DNA of 64,000 nt from Streptomyces tirandamycinicus (GCF_003097515.1 NZ_CP029188.1:434001-498000), one strand, 5' to 3'. Positions 21,503-32,157 are shown, counted from the stretch's first letter. Numbers and translations are program-made. Notes: a model not told the origin generated them from the sequence alone.

Positions 21503-21618
21503 GGAGCGTGTCCGCATATGCCGTGCGCACACGCTCCCCTGCTCCCACCAGGGAGTGTTGACTCGGGATCGCTCGGCCGAGGGACCACCGGACGACCATC
21601 GTGAACAGGAGCAGACAG

Positions 21619-21876
21619 GTGACCACCGACCCCGATCACTTAGCCGCCGTCGAGGAGTTCGCCGAACTGCGACGCTCCCTCGACGTCGGCCTCGCCCGTA
21701 TCGACGGGCACCTCGCCCTGCTGGCCCAGCGGCACGACCGGATCGACCGGGACCTCGACGATCTGGCCGCACGCGTGGTGGTGCTCGAGCACAGCAGATG
21801 GCCGCTGCCCGCGGTCGCCGCACTCACCGCGATGGGCGCGCTGGCGGTGGCGGTCTGGCAGGCGGTCGCAGGCTGA
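21619..21876 (+). CDS. Small coiled-coil membrane protein
   Basis: 85 residues. GTG 21619 was chosen because AGGAG stands seven nt before it; an earlier GTG at 21601 would add six residues without a ribosome site. Residues about 5-60 form an amphipathic, probably coiled-coil helix (AAVEEFAELRRSLDVGL, HDRIDRDLDDLAARVVVLEH), followed by one C-terminal membrane helix (AVAALTAMGALAVAVWQAV). The layout is that of a tail-anchored protein facing the cytoplasm. Function unknown. It shares an operator-like palindrome with the regulator gene at 22554. Confidence 0.75.
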   Translation: MTTDPDHLAAVEEFAELRRSLDVGLARIDGHLALLAQRHDRIDRDLDDLAARVVVLEHSRWPLPAVAALTAMGALAVAVWQAVAG

Positions 21877-21936
21877 GGGCCGTCCCGCCTCCGGCCCGCG
21901 GCGCCGGCCCACGACGGCCGGCGGTCCGTCCCGGGT

Positions 21937-22467
21937 TCACCCCAGGCGCAGATGGTGCAGCATCAGCAGCCCGGCCGCCATGTTGGCGGCCGGGACCTCG
22001 CCCCGGGCGATCATGTCGGGCACCAGCTTCAGCGGTATCCACTCACGGCGCGAGGACTCGAAGGCGTCCTCGGGAGGGCCGATGTAGGTGGCACCCTCCG
22101 ACCAGTAGAGATGGTGCCGGGCGTCGGTGAGCCCGTTCGACGGTTCCACGGTCAGCAGATGCCTCAGCGGTCCGGGGCGCCAGCCGGTCTCCTCCTCCAT
22201 CTCCCGGGCCGCGGCGAACGCGATGTCCTCACCGTCCTCCACGACGCCCGCGGCGAGTTCCCAGCCCCAGCTGTCGGTGATGAACCGGTGCCGCCACAGC
22301 AGCAGCACCTCGTTGGCCTCGTTGACGGCGGTCGCGACGGCGACCGGGCGGAGCCGGATCAGGAAGTGGTCGAGATGCCGGCCGTCCGGCAACTCGACAT
22401 CCGCCAGATTGACCCTGAACCAGCGGTTCTCATAGACGGCTTGCTCACTCAGCTTCGTCCACTGCAC
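21937..22467 (-). CDS. NUDIX hydrolase (ADP-ribose pyrophosphatase-like)
   Basis: 176 residues from GTG 22467, preceded by GGAAGG. The NUDIX box is complete: GVVEDGEDIAFAAA followed by REMEEETGW gives the G-x5-E-x7-REUxEExGU pattern with the metal-binding glutamates. The N-terminal half (ENRWFRVNLADVELPDGR, then HRFITDSWGWELAAG) and the lack of extra domains resemble ADP-ribose or nucleoside-diphosphate-sugar pyrophosphatases, but the substrate is unproven. The gene ends 60 nt from the small membrane-protein gene (converging) and lies just downstream of the TPR regulator on the same strand. Confidence 0.92.
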   Translation of the reverse strand: MQWTKLSEQAVYENRWFRVNLADVELPDGRHLDHFLIRLRPVAVATAVNEANEVLLLWRHRFITDSWGWELAAGVVEDGEDIAFAAAREMEEETGWRPGPLRHLLTVEPSNGLTDARHHLYWSEGATYIGPPEDAFESSRREWIPLKLVPDMIARGEVPAANMAAGLLMLHHLRLG

Positions 22468-22553
22468 GGTTCTGCCACCTTCCGACGCGTAGGTGGCAAT
22501 ATCGCAGCAGGAGCCCGGGCCGAGGGGAACGCCCGCAGAGGCCGCGGGAGGGC

Positions 22554-23894
22554 TCACAGGGGGACGCGCAGGGCCCCTTCGATGACATCGGCCGCCTCCG
22601 CGGCCGGGATGGAGCCGTTCGCCGCCAGCTTCGCCCGCACCGCCCGGAGCCGGTCCCTGAGCCGCTGCGACTCCATCCCCCTGGCCCGTTCGGTCATTTC
22701 GACGGCGGTCCGCGCGGCGCGGTCGGCCTCGCCCTGACGCAGCTCGATCTGGCTGAGCACGGCCAGCCGGTGCACCCGCCCCCGGTCGTGGGACGGCACG
22801 GCGGCCGCGGCCGCCGCGTGCTCCCTGGCCGCCCTCAGCTCCCCCAGGCACAGCAGCGCCTCGGCCACCTGGACGTTCACCAGCCCCGGCTGCACATAAC
22901 CCGTCTCATCCGGCTCGTGCCCCGGCAGGATCCGCTCCGCCTCCTCCTCGGCGCGCCGGACCCGGCCCAACGCCGCGCCCCCGTCGCCGAGATGGGCGTA
23001 GGCCTTCGCCTGCATCGCATAGAGGTCGGTGGCCAGCGCCGGGGTGATCTGCCCGCCGGCCGACCGCAACGCCGCCTCGGCGAACGCGACCGCCTGCCGG
23101 TACTCCCCCAGGAACAGGGACTGGTTCACCAGCAGCGCGATCACATACGCTCCGAGCCCCCGGTCGCCGCTCGCCTTGGCGAGCCGCAGCGCCTGGTGGA
23201 AGTAGCGCTGGGCGAGTCCGTGGGCGTCCGAGTCGTAGGCGCAGATCCCGGCGACGGCCACCAGTCCACCGGTCGCCCGGTGCAACTGGCGGCCGAGGGC
23301 GTCGCTGTAGGCGCCCCGCAGCAGCGGCGCCGCCTCGCTGTTGAGGAAGCCGACGATCCGGGAGCGGGTGGCGATGCCCCCGGCCTTGCGGTACATCAGC
23401 TCGTAGTGGGCCCGGGCGGCACGGAGCAGCTTGATGTCGGCCATGCCGACCCGGGTGCGTCCGTCGCGTGAGACGTCCGCGTCCTCCGGCGGGTTCTCCC
23501 ACTCCCAGACGGGCATCACGGCGGGAGTGCCGGTGACCGCGGGCGCGCCGATGACATGGGGACGCTGCTGCTCGTCGGAGCGCCACAGCGCCGTGGCGCG
23601 CTCCACGAAGCCGGAGAGCGGTGAGCCGTGCTCGGCCGCCGACTCCCCCGGTACGCCGAGGCCGATGTCGTCGAGGGTGACCGGGCGGCGCAGCCGGCCC
23701 GCGAGCACCTCGCAGATCAGGTCGGGTACCTGACCGCGGGGGCGCTGGCCCTTGAGCCAGCGTGCCACCGCGGTGTGCTCGTAGCGGAGTGCGAGGCCTC
23801 TGGCCCGGCCCGCCTGGTTCACATGGGCGGCCAGGCCGGCGTGCGAGATGCCCGCCTCGTCCAGCAGCGCGTCGAGCAGGGTGTTGGGCTGCAT
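22554..23894 (-). CDS. HTH/TPR regulatory protein of the NsdA type
   Basis: 446 residues from ATG 23894, after GGAGGG. The N-terminus (NTLLDALLDEAGISHAGLAA, then HVNQAGRARG and HTAVARWLKGQRPRG) is an atypical helix-turn-helix like that of NsdA-family negative regulators of differentiation and antibiotic production. The remainder is helical repeats of TPR character (YFHQALRLAKASGDRGLGAY, RQAVAFAEAALRSAGGQ, YAMQAKAYAHLGDGG). Assignment to the family is from pattern only and no orthologue name is claimed. An operator-like palindrome 46-62 nt upstream of the start suggests autoregulation. Confidence 0.8.
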   Translation of the reverse strand: MQPNTLLDALLDEAGISHAGLAAHVNQAGRARGLALRYEHTAVARWLKGQRPRGQVPDLICEVLAGRLRRPVTLDDIGLGVPGESAAEHGSPLSGFVERATALWRSDEQQRPHVIGAPAVTGTPAVMPVWEWENPPEDADVSRDGRTRVGMADIKLLRAARAHYELMYRKAGGIATRSRIVGFLNSEAAPLLRGAYSDALGRQLHRATGGLVAVAGICAYDSDAHGLAQRYFHQALRLAKASGDRGLGAYVIALLVNQSLFLGEYRQAVAFAEAALRSAGGQITPALATDLYAMQAKAYAHLGDGGAALGRVRRAEEEAERILPGHEPDETGYVQPGLVNVQVAEALLCLGELRAAREHAAAAAAVPSHDRGRVHRLAVLSQIELRQGEADRAARTAVEMTERARGMESQRLRDRLRAVRAKLAANGSIPAAEAADVIEGALRVPL

Positions 23895-23939
23895 GGGGCC
23901 CTCCGTTGGCTCGGTGTGGCCCAGAGTAGTGGAGCGGGC

Positions 23940-23956
23940 TTCGCACGGGGTGTGAA
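23940..23956. promoter_or_regulatory. Operator-like inverted repeat, site 2
   Basis: TTCGCAC-GGG-GTGTGAA, inverted with a single mismatch, close to the likely -35 region of the TPR regulator gene. It matches the core CACGGGGTGTGA at site 1 (21491-21502). Confidence 0.6.
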
Positions 23957-24382
23957 ACAAGTGCATATATCCGTGGCGTGCGCGCTCTGCCGCCGTCCCT
24001 CTCGCGCCGGTTGACTGTTCCTCCTCTCAAGGAGGCGGCCGGGCCGCCGGCTCCCCCTCGTACAGTACGGCGGCCCGTACCCGCGCCGTCCGTCCTGCTG
24101 ATCTGCCCGACACTCCGCGGCAGGACGGACGGCGCCGGCCGCGAGCGATTGCCCCTTGCCCGCCGGCGATGGGAGGGATCGGACGGGACGGCGCGGCTCC
24201 GGCCCCGGACCCGCGCCGTCCCCGGACCCACGCCGACGCCGGACCCGCGCCGGTAGCCGTGTGCGGACCGCCGGCCGGCGCGCCCGGGTCCCCAACGGGG
24301 CCGCGGGCCCGCCCCTCGTCGGCACGAACACCGGTGAGCCGGAGAGGAGGACGGAGAGTAGGACGGACGGCAGGCACGCACG

Positions 24383-24419
24383 AAGGGGCGCGCCCGGACC
24401 GGGTCCGGACACGCCCCTT
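24383..24419 (-). terminator. Terminator of the pheST operon
   Basis: Outer stem AAGGGGCG (24383-24390) with CGCCCCTT (24412-24419), plus an inner GC-rich stem around CCGGACC and GGGTCCGG. It begins 20 nt past the pheT stop. Nothing else is encoded at this point. Confidence 0.85.
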
Positions 24420-24439
24420 TCGCCGTCGGCGGCGGGTGC

Positions 24440-26974
24440 TCAGGCGCCGCGCAGCACCGCCCCGGTGCGCTCGCCGGCGAGCGCGACGGCGGCGTCGCGG
24501 GCGGCCGAGGCCTCCTCGACGGTCAGCGTGCGGTCGGGGGCGCGGAACCGCAGCGCGTACGCCAGCGACTTCCTGCCCTCGCCGATCTGCTCGCCCTCGA
24601 AGACGTCGAACAGGCGGATGGACTCCAGCAGTTCGCCGGCGCCCTCGTGCAGCGCCCGTTCCACGTCGGCGGCGGGCACGTCCGAGGAGACGACCAGCGC
24701 GACGTCCTGCGTGGCCACCGGGAAGGTGGAGATCCGCGGTGCCTGGAGGGCGGCCTCACCGGCCCGCTCCAGCAGGTCCAGCTCCACCTCCATGGCGCAG
24801 GTGCGCTCCGGCAGCCCGAGCGCCTTGATGACGCGCGGGTGCAGCTCGCCCGCGTGGCCGACGAGGGTCTCCTCGCCGTCCACCGTCGCGTACAGCGCGG
24901 CGCAGCGGCCCGGATGCCACGGCGCGTGCCGGTCGGCGCGGACGGTGAGTTCGGCACCGGCCTCGGCGGCGATCGTACGGGCGGACTCGACCGCGTCCGC
25001 CCAGTCCGCGGAACGGCCCTCGCCCCACCAGCCGGCCTGCTCGCGCGCGCCCGCCAGGACGGTGGCGGCCCGGCGCGGCTGGTGCGGCAGCGCCGCGTTC
25101 AGCATCGCGATCTCCGCGTCGGTGGGGCGGCGGTCGACCGGCAGCACGCCCGGGACCGTCTCCTCGCCGGTGGGCCGGAACACCAGCCCGGTCTCGAACA
25201 GCGCGAGGTCGTGCGAGCCGCGGCCGACGTTGCGGCGCAGCGCGGAGAGCAGTCCCGGCAGCAGCGTGGTGCGCAGCGCCGGCTCCTCGTCGGAGATCGG
25301 GTTGACCAGCGTGACCACGGTGCGCCGGGGGTCGTCGGCGTCCAGGCCGAACTGGTCCAGGACCGCCTCGCCGATGAACGGGTAGTTCAGGGCCTCGACG
25401 TAGCCGGCGCCGGCGAGTGCGCGGCCGACGCGGCGGTGCAGCCGGCGGCGGGGGGTGAGCCCGCGGCCGGACGGCGGGGTGGGCAGCGTGGAGGGGAGGT
25501 TCTCGTACCCCTCCAGCCGGATGACCTCCTCCGCCAGGTCGTTCGGCGCGTGCAGGTCGGGACGCCACGACGGGACGGTCACGACGAGCTCGTCCTGGCC
25601 GTGGACGTCGCAGCCGACCTCCTGCAGCCGGCGGACCACGGTCTCGCGGCCGTAGGCGACACCGGCGACCCGGTCGGGGTGGTCGGCGCGCATCGTGATG
25701 GTGCGCGGCGCGGACGGGGCGACGACCTCGGTGACTCCGGCCTCGGCGGTGCCGCCGGCCAGCAGCACCAGGAGGTCGACGGTGCGCTGGGCGGCCGCGG
25801 CGGCGGCCTGCGGGTCGACTCCGCGCTCGAAGCGCCGGGACGCCTCCGACGACAGCTTGTGGCGGCGGGCCGTGCGGGCGACGGAGACCGGGTCGAAGTG
25901 CGCGGCCTCGACGACGATCTCGGTGGTGCCGCGGACCTGGCCCGTCTCCGGGTCGGTCTCGGAGTCGGCGATCTCGGTGTTCGCCCCGCCCATCACACCG
26001 GCGAGGCCGATCGGCCCGCGGCTGTCGGTGATGACCAGGTCCTGTGCGTCCAGGACGCGCTTGACACCGTCGAGGGTGGTGAACTTCTCGCCCGCCTCGG
26101 CGCGGCGCACACCGATGGGGCCTTCGAGCCGGTTGCGGTCGTAGGCGTGCAGCGGCTGGCCGAGTTCGAGCATCACGTAGTTGGTGATGTCGACGGCGAG
26201 CGAGATCGGCCGCATGCCGGCCTTCTGCAGCCGGCGCTGCATCCAGATCGGCGAGCGGGCCTCGGGGTCGAGACCGACGACGGTCCGCGCGGTGAACCGG
26301 TCGCAGCCGTCCGGGTCGGCGATCCGCACCTGGTAGCCGTACGAGTTCGGCGCGGGGACGTCGAGCAGGGCCGGGTCGCGCAGCGGCAGCCCGTAGGCGG
26401 TGGCGGTCTCGCGGGCGACCCCGCGCATCGACAGGCAGTAGCCGCGGTCGGGGGTGACGGCGATGTCGAGGACCTCGTCGTACAGCTCCAGCAGTTCGGT
26501 GGCGTCGATGCCGACCTCGATCTCCGGCGGCAGCACGATGATGCCGTGTGCCGCTCCGCCGAGGTCGCCCATGCCGAGCTCGTCGGCGGAGCAGATCATC
26601 CCGCGGGACATCCGGCCGTACGTCTTGCGCTCGGCGATGCGGAAGTCGCCCGGCAGGACGGCGCCCGGGAGCGCCACGACGACCTTGTCGCCGACGGCGA
26701 AGTTGCGGGCGCCGCAGATGATCTCCTGCGGCTCGCCGGTCTGGTTGGACCGGCCCACGTCGACCGTGCAGAAGCGGATGGGCTTCTTGAACTCGGTCAG
26801 TTCCTCGACGGTCAGCACCCGGCCGACGACCAGCGGGCCGGTCAGGCCGGCGCCGAGCTGCTCGACGGTCTCGACCTCGAGGCCGGCCGAGATGAGTTTG
26901 GCCTGTACGTCGCGGCCGGTCTCCGTCGCCGGCAGGTCGACGTACTCCCGCAGCCAGGAAAGCGGGACCCGCAT
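24440..26974 (-). CDS. pheT: Phenylalanyl-tRNA synthetase beta subunit
   Basis: An 844-residue subunit of the alpha2-beta2 enzyme that charges tRNA-Phe. The domain order is standard: an N-terminal EMAP/tRNA-binding-like domain ([20 protein letters not shown]), B3/B4 editing region ([37 protein letters not shown]), B5 domain, the catalytic-like core, and the C-terminal ferredoxin-fold anticodon-binding domain ([20 protein letters not shown], then [20 protein letters not shown]). Its start codon shares one base with the pheS stop (TGATG), so the subunits are translationally coupled. Last gene of the block before a strong terminator. Confidence 0.98.
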   Translation of the reverse strand: MRVPLSWLREYVDLPATETGRDVQAKLISAGLEVETVEQLGAGLTGPLVVGRVLTVEELTEFKKPIRFCTVDVGRSNQTGEPQEIICGARNFAVGDKVVVALPGAVLPGDFRIAERKTYGRMSRGMICSADELGMGDLGGAAHGIIVLPPEIEVGIDATELLELYDEVLDIAVTPDRGYCLSMRGVARETATAYGLPLRDPALLDVPAPNSYGYQVRIADPDGCDRFTARTVVGLDPEARSPIWMQRRLQKAGMRPISLAVDITNYVMLELGQPLHAYDRNRLEGPIGVRRAEAGEKFTTLDGVKRVLDAQDLVITDSRGPIGLAGVMGGANTEIADSETDPETGQVRGTTEIVVEAAHFDPVSVARTARRHKLSSEASRRFERGVDPQAAAAAAQRTVDLLVLLAGGTAEAGVTEVVAPSAPRTITMRADHPDRVAGVAYGRETVVRRLQEVGCDVHGQDELVVTVPSWRPDLHAPNDLAEEVIRLEGYENLPSTLPTPPSGRGLTPRRRLHRRVGRALAGAGYVEALNYPFIGEAVLDQFGLDADDPRRTVVTLVNPISDEEPALRTTLLPGLLSALRRNVGRGSHDLALFETGLVFRPTGEETVPGVLPVDRRPTDAEIAMLNAALPHQPRRAATVLAGAREQAGWWGEGRSADWADAVESARTIAAEAGAELTVRADRHAPWHPGRCAALYATVDGEETLVGHAGELHPRVIKALGLPERTCAMEVELDLLERAGEAALQAPRISTFPVATQDVALVVSSDVPAADVERALHEGAGELLESIRLFDVFEGEQIGEGRKSLAYALRFRAPDRTLTVEEASAARDAAVALAGERTGAVLRGA

Positions 26975-28110
26975 CAGATCTCCATCCCGAAGGGCCGGGT
27001 GAACCGGACGTCACCCTCGACCATGTCTCGCATGTCTTCGACGTTGTGGCGGAACATCAGCATCCGCTCGATGCCGAACCCGAAGGCGAATCCGCTGTAC
27101 TTCTCCGGGTCGACGCCGCAGGCGGTGAGCACCTTCGGGTTGACCATGCCGCAGCCGCCGAGCTCGATCCAGCCCTCGCTGGAGCAGGTGCGGCAGGGCC
27201 GGTCCGGGTTGCCGACGGACTCGCCGCGGCAGACGTAGCAGACCATGTCCATCTCGGCGGACGGCTCGGTGAAGGGGAAGAAGTTGGGCCGGAGCCGGGT
27301 CTTCATGCCCTCGCCGCCGAAGAGCGCGCGGACCATGTGGTCCAGGGTGCCCTTGAGGTCGGCCATGGTGAGGCCCTCGTCCACGGCGAGCAGTTCGACC
27401 TGGTGGAACACCGGGGTGTGGGTGGCGTCCAGGTCGTCGGTGCGGTATACGCGGCCGGGGCAGATCACGTACAGCGGGGGCTCGCGGTCCAGCATCGAGC
27501 GGACCTGCACGGGCGAGGTGTGGGTGCGCAGCACCACACCGGACTCGGCCGCCTCGCCACCGGTGCCCTCGGCGCCCTTCACGAAGAAGGTGTCGTGCTC
27601 ACCGCGGGCCGGGTGGTCGGCCGCGATGTTCAGCGCGTCGAAGTTCAGCCATTCGGTCTCGACCTCGGGGCCCTCGGCGACCTCGTAGCCCATGGCCGTG
27701 AAGATGTCCTCGATGCGCTCGGAGAGCGTGGTCAGCGGGTGGCGGGCGCCGGAGGGGGTGCGGTCGTACGGCAGTGTGACGTCCACCGCCTCCTCGACCA
27801 GCACCCGGGCGTCGCGCTCGGCCTCGAGTTCGGCCTGACGGGCGGCCAGGGACTTGTTCACGGCGCCGCGGGCCTGGCCCACGCGCTTGCCGGCCTCGGC
27901 CTTGGCGTGCGGGGGCAGGGCGCCGATCTCACGGTTGGCGAGCGCGAGCGGCGAGGTGGGACCGGTGTGCGCGATCTTCGCCTCGTGGAGCGCGTCGAGG
28001 TCGCCCGCGGCGGCGAAGGCGGCGAGCGCCCCGTCCCGCATGCGCTCGATCTCTTCCGGTTTCAGTGCCTCGACCTCGACTGGGTCGTACGACTTGTTGG
28101 GTGCCGACAT
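26974..28110 (-). CDS. pheS: Phenylalanyl-tRNA synthetase alpha subunit
   Basis: 378 residues. An N-terminal coiled coil ([20 protein letters not shown]) is followed by the class II catalytic core: [20 protein letters not shown], the motif 2 region [18 protein letters not shown], and motif 3 [16 protein letters not shown]. The insert [19 protein letters not shown] holds four cysteines that could bind zinc, typical of actinobacterial PheS. The 126-nt gap to the kinase gene upstream probably holds its own promoter. I see no leader peptide or T-box there. Confidence 0.98.
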   Translation of the reverse strand: MSAPNKSYDPVEVEALKPEEIERMRDGALAAFAAAGDLDALHEAKIAHTGPTSPLALANREIGALPPHAKAEAGKRVGQARGAVNKSLAARQAELEAERDARVLVEEAVDVTLPYDRTPSGARHPLTTLSERIEDIFTAMGYEVAEGPEVETEWLNFDALNIAADHPARGEHDTFFVKGAEGTGGEAAESGVVLRTHTSPVQVRSMLDREPPLYVICPGRVYRTDDLDATHTPVFHQVELLAVDEGLTMADLKGTLDHMVRALFGGEGMKTRLRPNFFPFTEPSAEMDMVCYVCRGESVGNPDRPCRTCSSEGWIELGGCGMVNPKVLTACGVDPEKYSGFAFGFGIERMLMFRHNVEDMRDMVEGDVRFTRPFGMEI

Positions 28111-28236
28111 CTCTTCCCGTGCTTCCGATGGGGTGGCTGGGGCCCCCGCTCGACGACCGAGGACGCAAAGGTGCCAAAGGACGAGTCTAGCGGGGTGACG
28201 GTACGCGAATGAGCCCGTGGGCCGCCGGTGCGCTTA

Positions 28237-29433
28237 TCAGGTGAGATAGGCGGGCGTCCCGACGGGCAGGGTGAATCGGAACTCGGCGCCGCCGCCGGGT
28301 CCGCGGCCGACGGTGATCGTCCCGCCGTGCGCCTCGACGATGCCCTTCACGATGTACAGGCCGAGGCCGGTCCCACCGCGCTTGCTCCCCCGCCAGAAGC
28401 GGGTGAAGACGCGGCTCATCGACTCCTCGGGGATACCGGGGCCCTCGTCGCTCACGGTGACGGCCGTTCCCTTCTCGTCGTTCTCGCCGGACGTCGGCGC
28501 CACCTCGATGGTGACGGTTCCGTCGCCGTGGCGCACCGCGTTTTCGAGGAGGTTGCCGAGCACCTGGTCGATCTTGTCGGGATCCGCCCACAGCTCGGGC
28601 AGGTCGTGGTGGACGCGGACGAAGAAGCGGTCCGGGGACTGGCCGCCGGCGGTGTACGCCTGGACGTGGCGGCCGACGGCGGCGGCGAGGTCCACGGGCT
28701 GGCGCCGCACCTCCAGCCGGCCGGAGTCGATCCGCGAGATGTCGAGGAGCTCGGCGATCAGCCGGGTCACGCGGTTGGCGTCGGCGTCGACGGTCTCCAG
28801 CATCAGCCGCTTCTGGTCGTCGGTGAAGCGTTCCCACTTGGCGAGGAGGGTGGCGGTGAAGCCCTTGACGGAGGTCAGCGGGGAGCGCAGCTCGTGGGCG
28901 ACGGTGGCGATCAGCTCGGCGTGGCTGCGCTCGGTGCGGCGGCGCGCCTCGGTGCCGCGGATGCTGACGACGACCCGCCGCACGGGGCCCGTGGGCACCT
29001 GGCGCACGTAGCGGGCGGAGACCAGGACCTCGCGGCCGCCGGGCAGCAGCAGATTGCGCTCGGGCTGGCCGACCCGGGTGGCGAGGCCGCCGTACGGGTC
29101 GGTGAGCGGCCACCAGCGGCGGCCCTTGAGGTCCTCCAGGGGCAGCGCGTGGTCCAGCGGACGGCCGAGGGCACGGTGAGCGGGGAGGGCCGTGATGCGC
29201 GCGGCAGCGGCGTTGAAGCAGATGATGCGGCCGTGTTCGTCGGCGACGACGAGCCCGTCGGGGAGGTCGTCCGGGTCGATGCCGATGCCGTCGGGAAGGC
29301 CGTCCGGGTCTACGCCTACGCCGATGCCGTCGGGAAGGCCGTCGGGAGGGCCGTCCGGGCCGACGCCCGCGCCCCCCTCGGCGCTCGCCGGCGCCGGGAA
29401 CGCGTCCGACGGCCCGCTCGTGCCGACTGTCAT
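28237..29433 (-). CDS. Soluble PAS-domain sensor histidine kinase
   Basis: 398 residues with no membrane segment. A repetitive Gly/Asp/Pro N-terminus (about residues 20-60, with DGLPDG occurring three times) precedes a PAS domain (GLVVADEHGRIICFNAAAAR). Then come the dimerisation/phosphoacceptor helix ATVAHELRSPLTSVKGF with His180, and the ATPase domain: N box GNLLENAVRHGDG, G1 DEGPGIPEE and G2 GGTGLGLYIVKGIVEAHGG. No response regulator is adjacent, so the partner is unknown. Its position between the TrmH methyltransferase and pheST is conserved in streptomycetes as far as I recall. It may sense a cytosolic signal such as redox or a small ligand. Confidence 0.92.
   Translation of the reverse strand: MTVGTSGPSDAFPAPASAEGGAGVGPDGPPDGLPDGIGVGVDPDGLPDGIGIDPDDLPDGLVVADEHGRIICFNAAAARITALPAHRALGRPLDHALPLEDLKGRRWWPLTDPYGGLATRVGQPERNLLLPGGREVLVSARYVRQVPTGPVRRVVVSIRGTEARRRTERSHAELIATVAHELRSPLTSVKGFTATLLAKWERFTDDQKRLMLETVDADANRVTRLIAELLDISRIDSGRLEVRRQPVDLAAAVGRHVQAYTAGGQSPDRFFVRVHHDLPELWADPDKIDQVLGNLLENAVRHGDGTVTIEVAPTSGENDEKGTAVTVSDEGPGIPEESMSRVFTRFWRGSKRGGTGLGLYIVKGIVEAHGGTITVGRGPGGGAEFRFTLPVGTPAYLT
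29281..29343 (-). repeat. In-frame 39-bp-period repeat in the kinase N-terminus
   Basis: The 24 bp starting at 29281 (beginning GCCGATGCCGTCGGGAAGGC) recur exactly at 29320-29343, a 39-nt (13-codon) period. It encodes the DGLPDG-rich segment before the PAS domain. Confidence 0.85.
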
Positions 29434-29663
29434 CCCCGTACCCCACCTCTCGAACCGGTGCAGTGGGTCCCCGAGTCCGTCACCCTACTAGCCGGGGGTG
29501 ACGGAGCGACACCCTGCGTCCCCGGGGCGGCCCGTGTCCGCGGCGCGGCGCCCTGCCCGGAGGACGGCACCGGTGCCGGTGGCGGCGTCCTGGGGGCGGC
29601 GTCGGCGGTGCCGTGGCCGAAGGCGACGGTGATGCCGTGGGCGGAGGCGCCGGCCGCGGTGGG

Positions 29664-29707
29664 GGCGGCGTCAGCGGGCGGGCGCGGCGGAGGCGGCGGA
29701 GGCGGCG

Positions 29708-29719
<12 letters not shown>
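29664..29719. repeat. Duplicate of the trmH stop-codon region
   Basis: GGCGGCGTCAGCGGGCGGG at 29701-29719 contains the methyltransferase stop codon (29708-29710) and is repeated exactly at 29664-29682. The 29434-29707 gap otherwise holds only low-complexity GC-rich DNA. Confidence 0.85.
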
Positions 29720-30565
<846 letters not shown>

Positions 30566-30660
30566 GGGGGCTCTCACTTCCTTGCGCCGTTCGGCGGTGG
30601 GCGGTCGGCGGTTCTCGTCGGGGTGGTGCGGGCTCGCGCGGGATCGGTCCGGAACACACT

Positions 30661-30691
30661 CGGACCCGCAGACCGTCGGCCTGCGGGTCCG
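30661..30691 (-). terminator. Terminator after rplT
   Basis: CGGACCCGCAG (30661-30671) pairs perfectly with CTGCGGGTCCG (30681-30691) around a 9-nt loop, 27 nt beyond the rplT stop. It separates the infC-rpmI-rplT transcript from the methyltransferase gene. Confidence 0.85.
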
Positions 30692-30717
30692 GGCTTTGGT
30701 CCGGTGGGACGCGACCG

Positions 30718-31104
30718 TCAGGCCGCGGCCTTCGGGGCGTTGACGTCGCTCGGGAGCGCCTTCTGGGCGACCTCGACGAGCGCGGCGAACGCGTTGGCGT
30801 CGTTGACCGCGAGCTCGGCCAGGATCTTGCGGTCCACCTCGACGTTGGCGGCCTTCAGACCCTGGATGAAGCGGTTGTAGGTGATGCCGTTCGCGCGGGC
30901 AGCGGCGTTGATGCGCTGGATCCACAGCTGGCGGAAGTCGCCCTTGCGCTTCTTGCGGTCGTTGTAGTTGTAGACGAGGGAGTGGGTGACCTGCTCCTTC
31001 GCCTTGCGGTACAGACGAGAGCGCTGACCGCGGTAGCCGCTGGCCTGCTCGAGGATCGCCCGGCGCTTCTTGTGGGCGTTGACTGCCCGCTTGACGCGTG
31101 CCAC
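30718..31104 (-). CDS. rplT: 50S ribosomal protein L20
   Basis: 128 residues. The basic N-terminal half ([40 protein letters not shown]) binds 23S rRNA and is needed for early 50S assembly; the rest follows the L20 pattern ([20 protein letters not shown]). About ten residues longer than many L20 proteins because of an Ala/Pro-rich tail. In several bacteria L20 represses its own operon by binding the infC-rpmI-rplT mRNA; I have not identified such a site here but the infC leader is structured. Third gene of the operon, with a terminator after it. Confidence 0.99.
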   Translation of the reverse strand: MARVKRAVNAHKKRRAILEQASGYRGQRSRLYRKAKEQVTHSLVYNYNDRKKRKGDFRQLWIQRINAAARANGITYNRFIQGLKAANVEVDRKILAELAVNDANAFAALVEVAQKALPSDVNAPKAAA

Positions 31105-31210
31105 TTGTTGACTCCTTGTAGCGGGGCCGTGGTTGTCCTCACACGGCCCGGAAACGAATTGGTCCCGGTTCTGACCGGAAGCCCCCGGTCGTACGGAGGC
31201 GGGAGGTCAA

Positions 31211-31405
31211 TCAGATGCCGAGCATCTTCTTGATCTTGGCGGCGTCACCCGGGGCCATCTCGGCGTTGCCGGTGAGGCGACGCGTCAGCTTGGACGACTT
31301 GCGCTCGAGCAGGTGGCGCTTGCCGGCGCGCTCGCGGAGCACCTTGCCGGAGCCGGTGATCTTGAAGCGCTTCTTGGCACCGCTGTGCGTCTTGTTCTTC
31401 GGCAT
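31211..31405 (-). CDS. rpmI: 50S ribosomal protein L35
   Basis: 64 residues, very basic: [20 protein letters not shown] then [18 protein letters not shown], the complete L35 signature. It starts from ATG 31405 between infC (104 nt upstream) and rplT (106 nt downstream), the usual infC-rpmI-rplT order. Confidence 0.99.
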   Translation of the reverse strand: MPKNKTHSGAKKRFKITGSGKVLRERAGKRHLLERKSSKLTRRLTGNAEMAPGDAAKIKKMLGI

Positions 31406-31509
31406 CGCGCCGTTCTCTCCTCGTCAGTGGCGCTTCCGTCGCCGGTCGGTGAACCGGCAGCCGAAAGCGTCAGATGTATCGGTTGATGTCCGGGACGGCC
31501 GTCCCGGAA

Positions 31510-32157
31510 TCAGGCCTCGGCGGGCTCTTCGGGAGAGGCCCCGGCCTGGGCGGACCGGTCCCCCTGGCGCTCCGCCTTGCGGGCGGCCTGCGCCTCGCGG
31601 GCCTCGGCCATCGCCTCGGTCTTCTTCTTGTGCGGACCGAGAACCATGATCATGTTTCGGCCGTCCTGCTTCGGGTTCGACTCCACGAAACCGAGGTCCT
31701 GGACGTCCTCCGCCAGCCGCTGCAGCAGCCGGTAGCCGAGCTCCGGCCGCGACTGCTCACGACCGCGGAACATGATCGTGATCTTGACCTTGTCACCCTG
31801 CTTGAGGAACCGGACGACGTGACCCTTCTTGGTGTCGTAGTCGTGCGGGTCGATCTTCGGCCGGAGCTTCATCTCCTTGATGACCGTGTGCGCCTGGTTC
31901 TTGCGCGCCTCACGGGCCTTCATGGCCGACTCGTACTTGAACTTCCCGTAGTCCATGAGCTTGCAGACCGGCGGACGGGCGTTGGCCGCCACCTCGACGA
32001 GGTCGAGGTCGTACTCCTGCGCAAGCTCCAGGGCCTTGGCAAGCGGGACAATCCCGACCTGCTCGCCGCTGGGACCGACAAGTCGCACCTCGGGAACGCG
32101 AATCCGGTCGTTGATGCGGGGCTCGGCGCTGATGGATCCTCCTCGGTAGCACCACAC
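31510..32157 (-). CDS. infC: Translation initiation factor IF-3
   Basis: Binds the 30S subunit and enforces start-codon fidelity. The GTG at 32157 gives 215 residues with the typical Streptomyces beginning ([19 protein letters not shown]). However, AGGAGG (32143-32138) lies inside that reading, four nt before ATC 32133, so translation may really start at ATC, giving about 207 residues; atypical starts are a known feature of infC. The IF-3 signature [20 protein letters not shown] and the C-terminal domain ([19 protein letters not shown], [19 protein letters not shown]) are clear. A Glu/Ala/Pro tail follows. First gene of the ribosomal operon. Confidence 0.96.
   Translation of the reverse strand: MWCYRGGSISAEPRINDRIRVPEVRLVGPSGEQVGIVPLAKALELAQEYDLDLVEVAANARPPVCKLMDYGKFKYESAMKAREARKNQAHTVIKEMKLRPKIDPHDYDTKKGHVVRFLKQGDKVKITIMFRGREQSRPELGYRLLQRLAEDVQDLGFVESNPKQDGRNMIMVLGPHKKKTEAMAEAREAQAARKAERQGDRSAQAGASPEEPAEA

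Larger units (their letters stand above)
23895..24439. other. 545-nt intergenic region
   Basis: No supported gene. It holds the operator-like palindrome at 23940-23956, a small perfect hairpin CCTCCT-CTCA-AGGAGG (24020-24035), GC-rich low-complexity DNA, and the pheT terminator at 24383-24419. Confidence 0.6.

Noticed and set aside
23895..24439. Several 80-120-codon frames in the gap before pheT
   Set aside because: They overlap each other on both strands, lack ribosome sites and show only Arg/Pro/Gly-rich composition.
24647..27238. 863-codon plus-strand open frame opposite pheT
   Set aside because: Composition is typical of the reverse complement of a GC-rich gene, and pheT has every expected domain.
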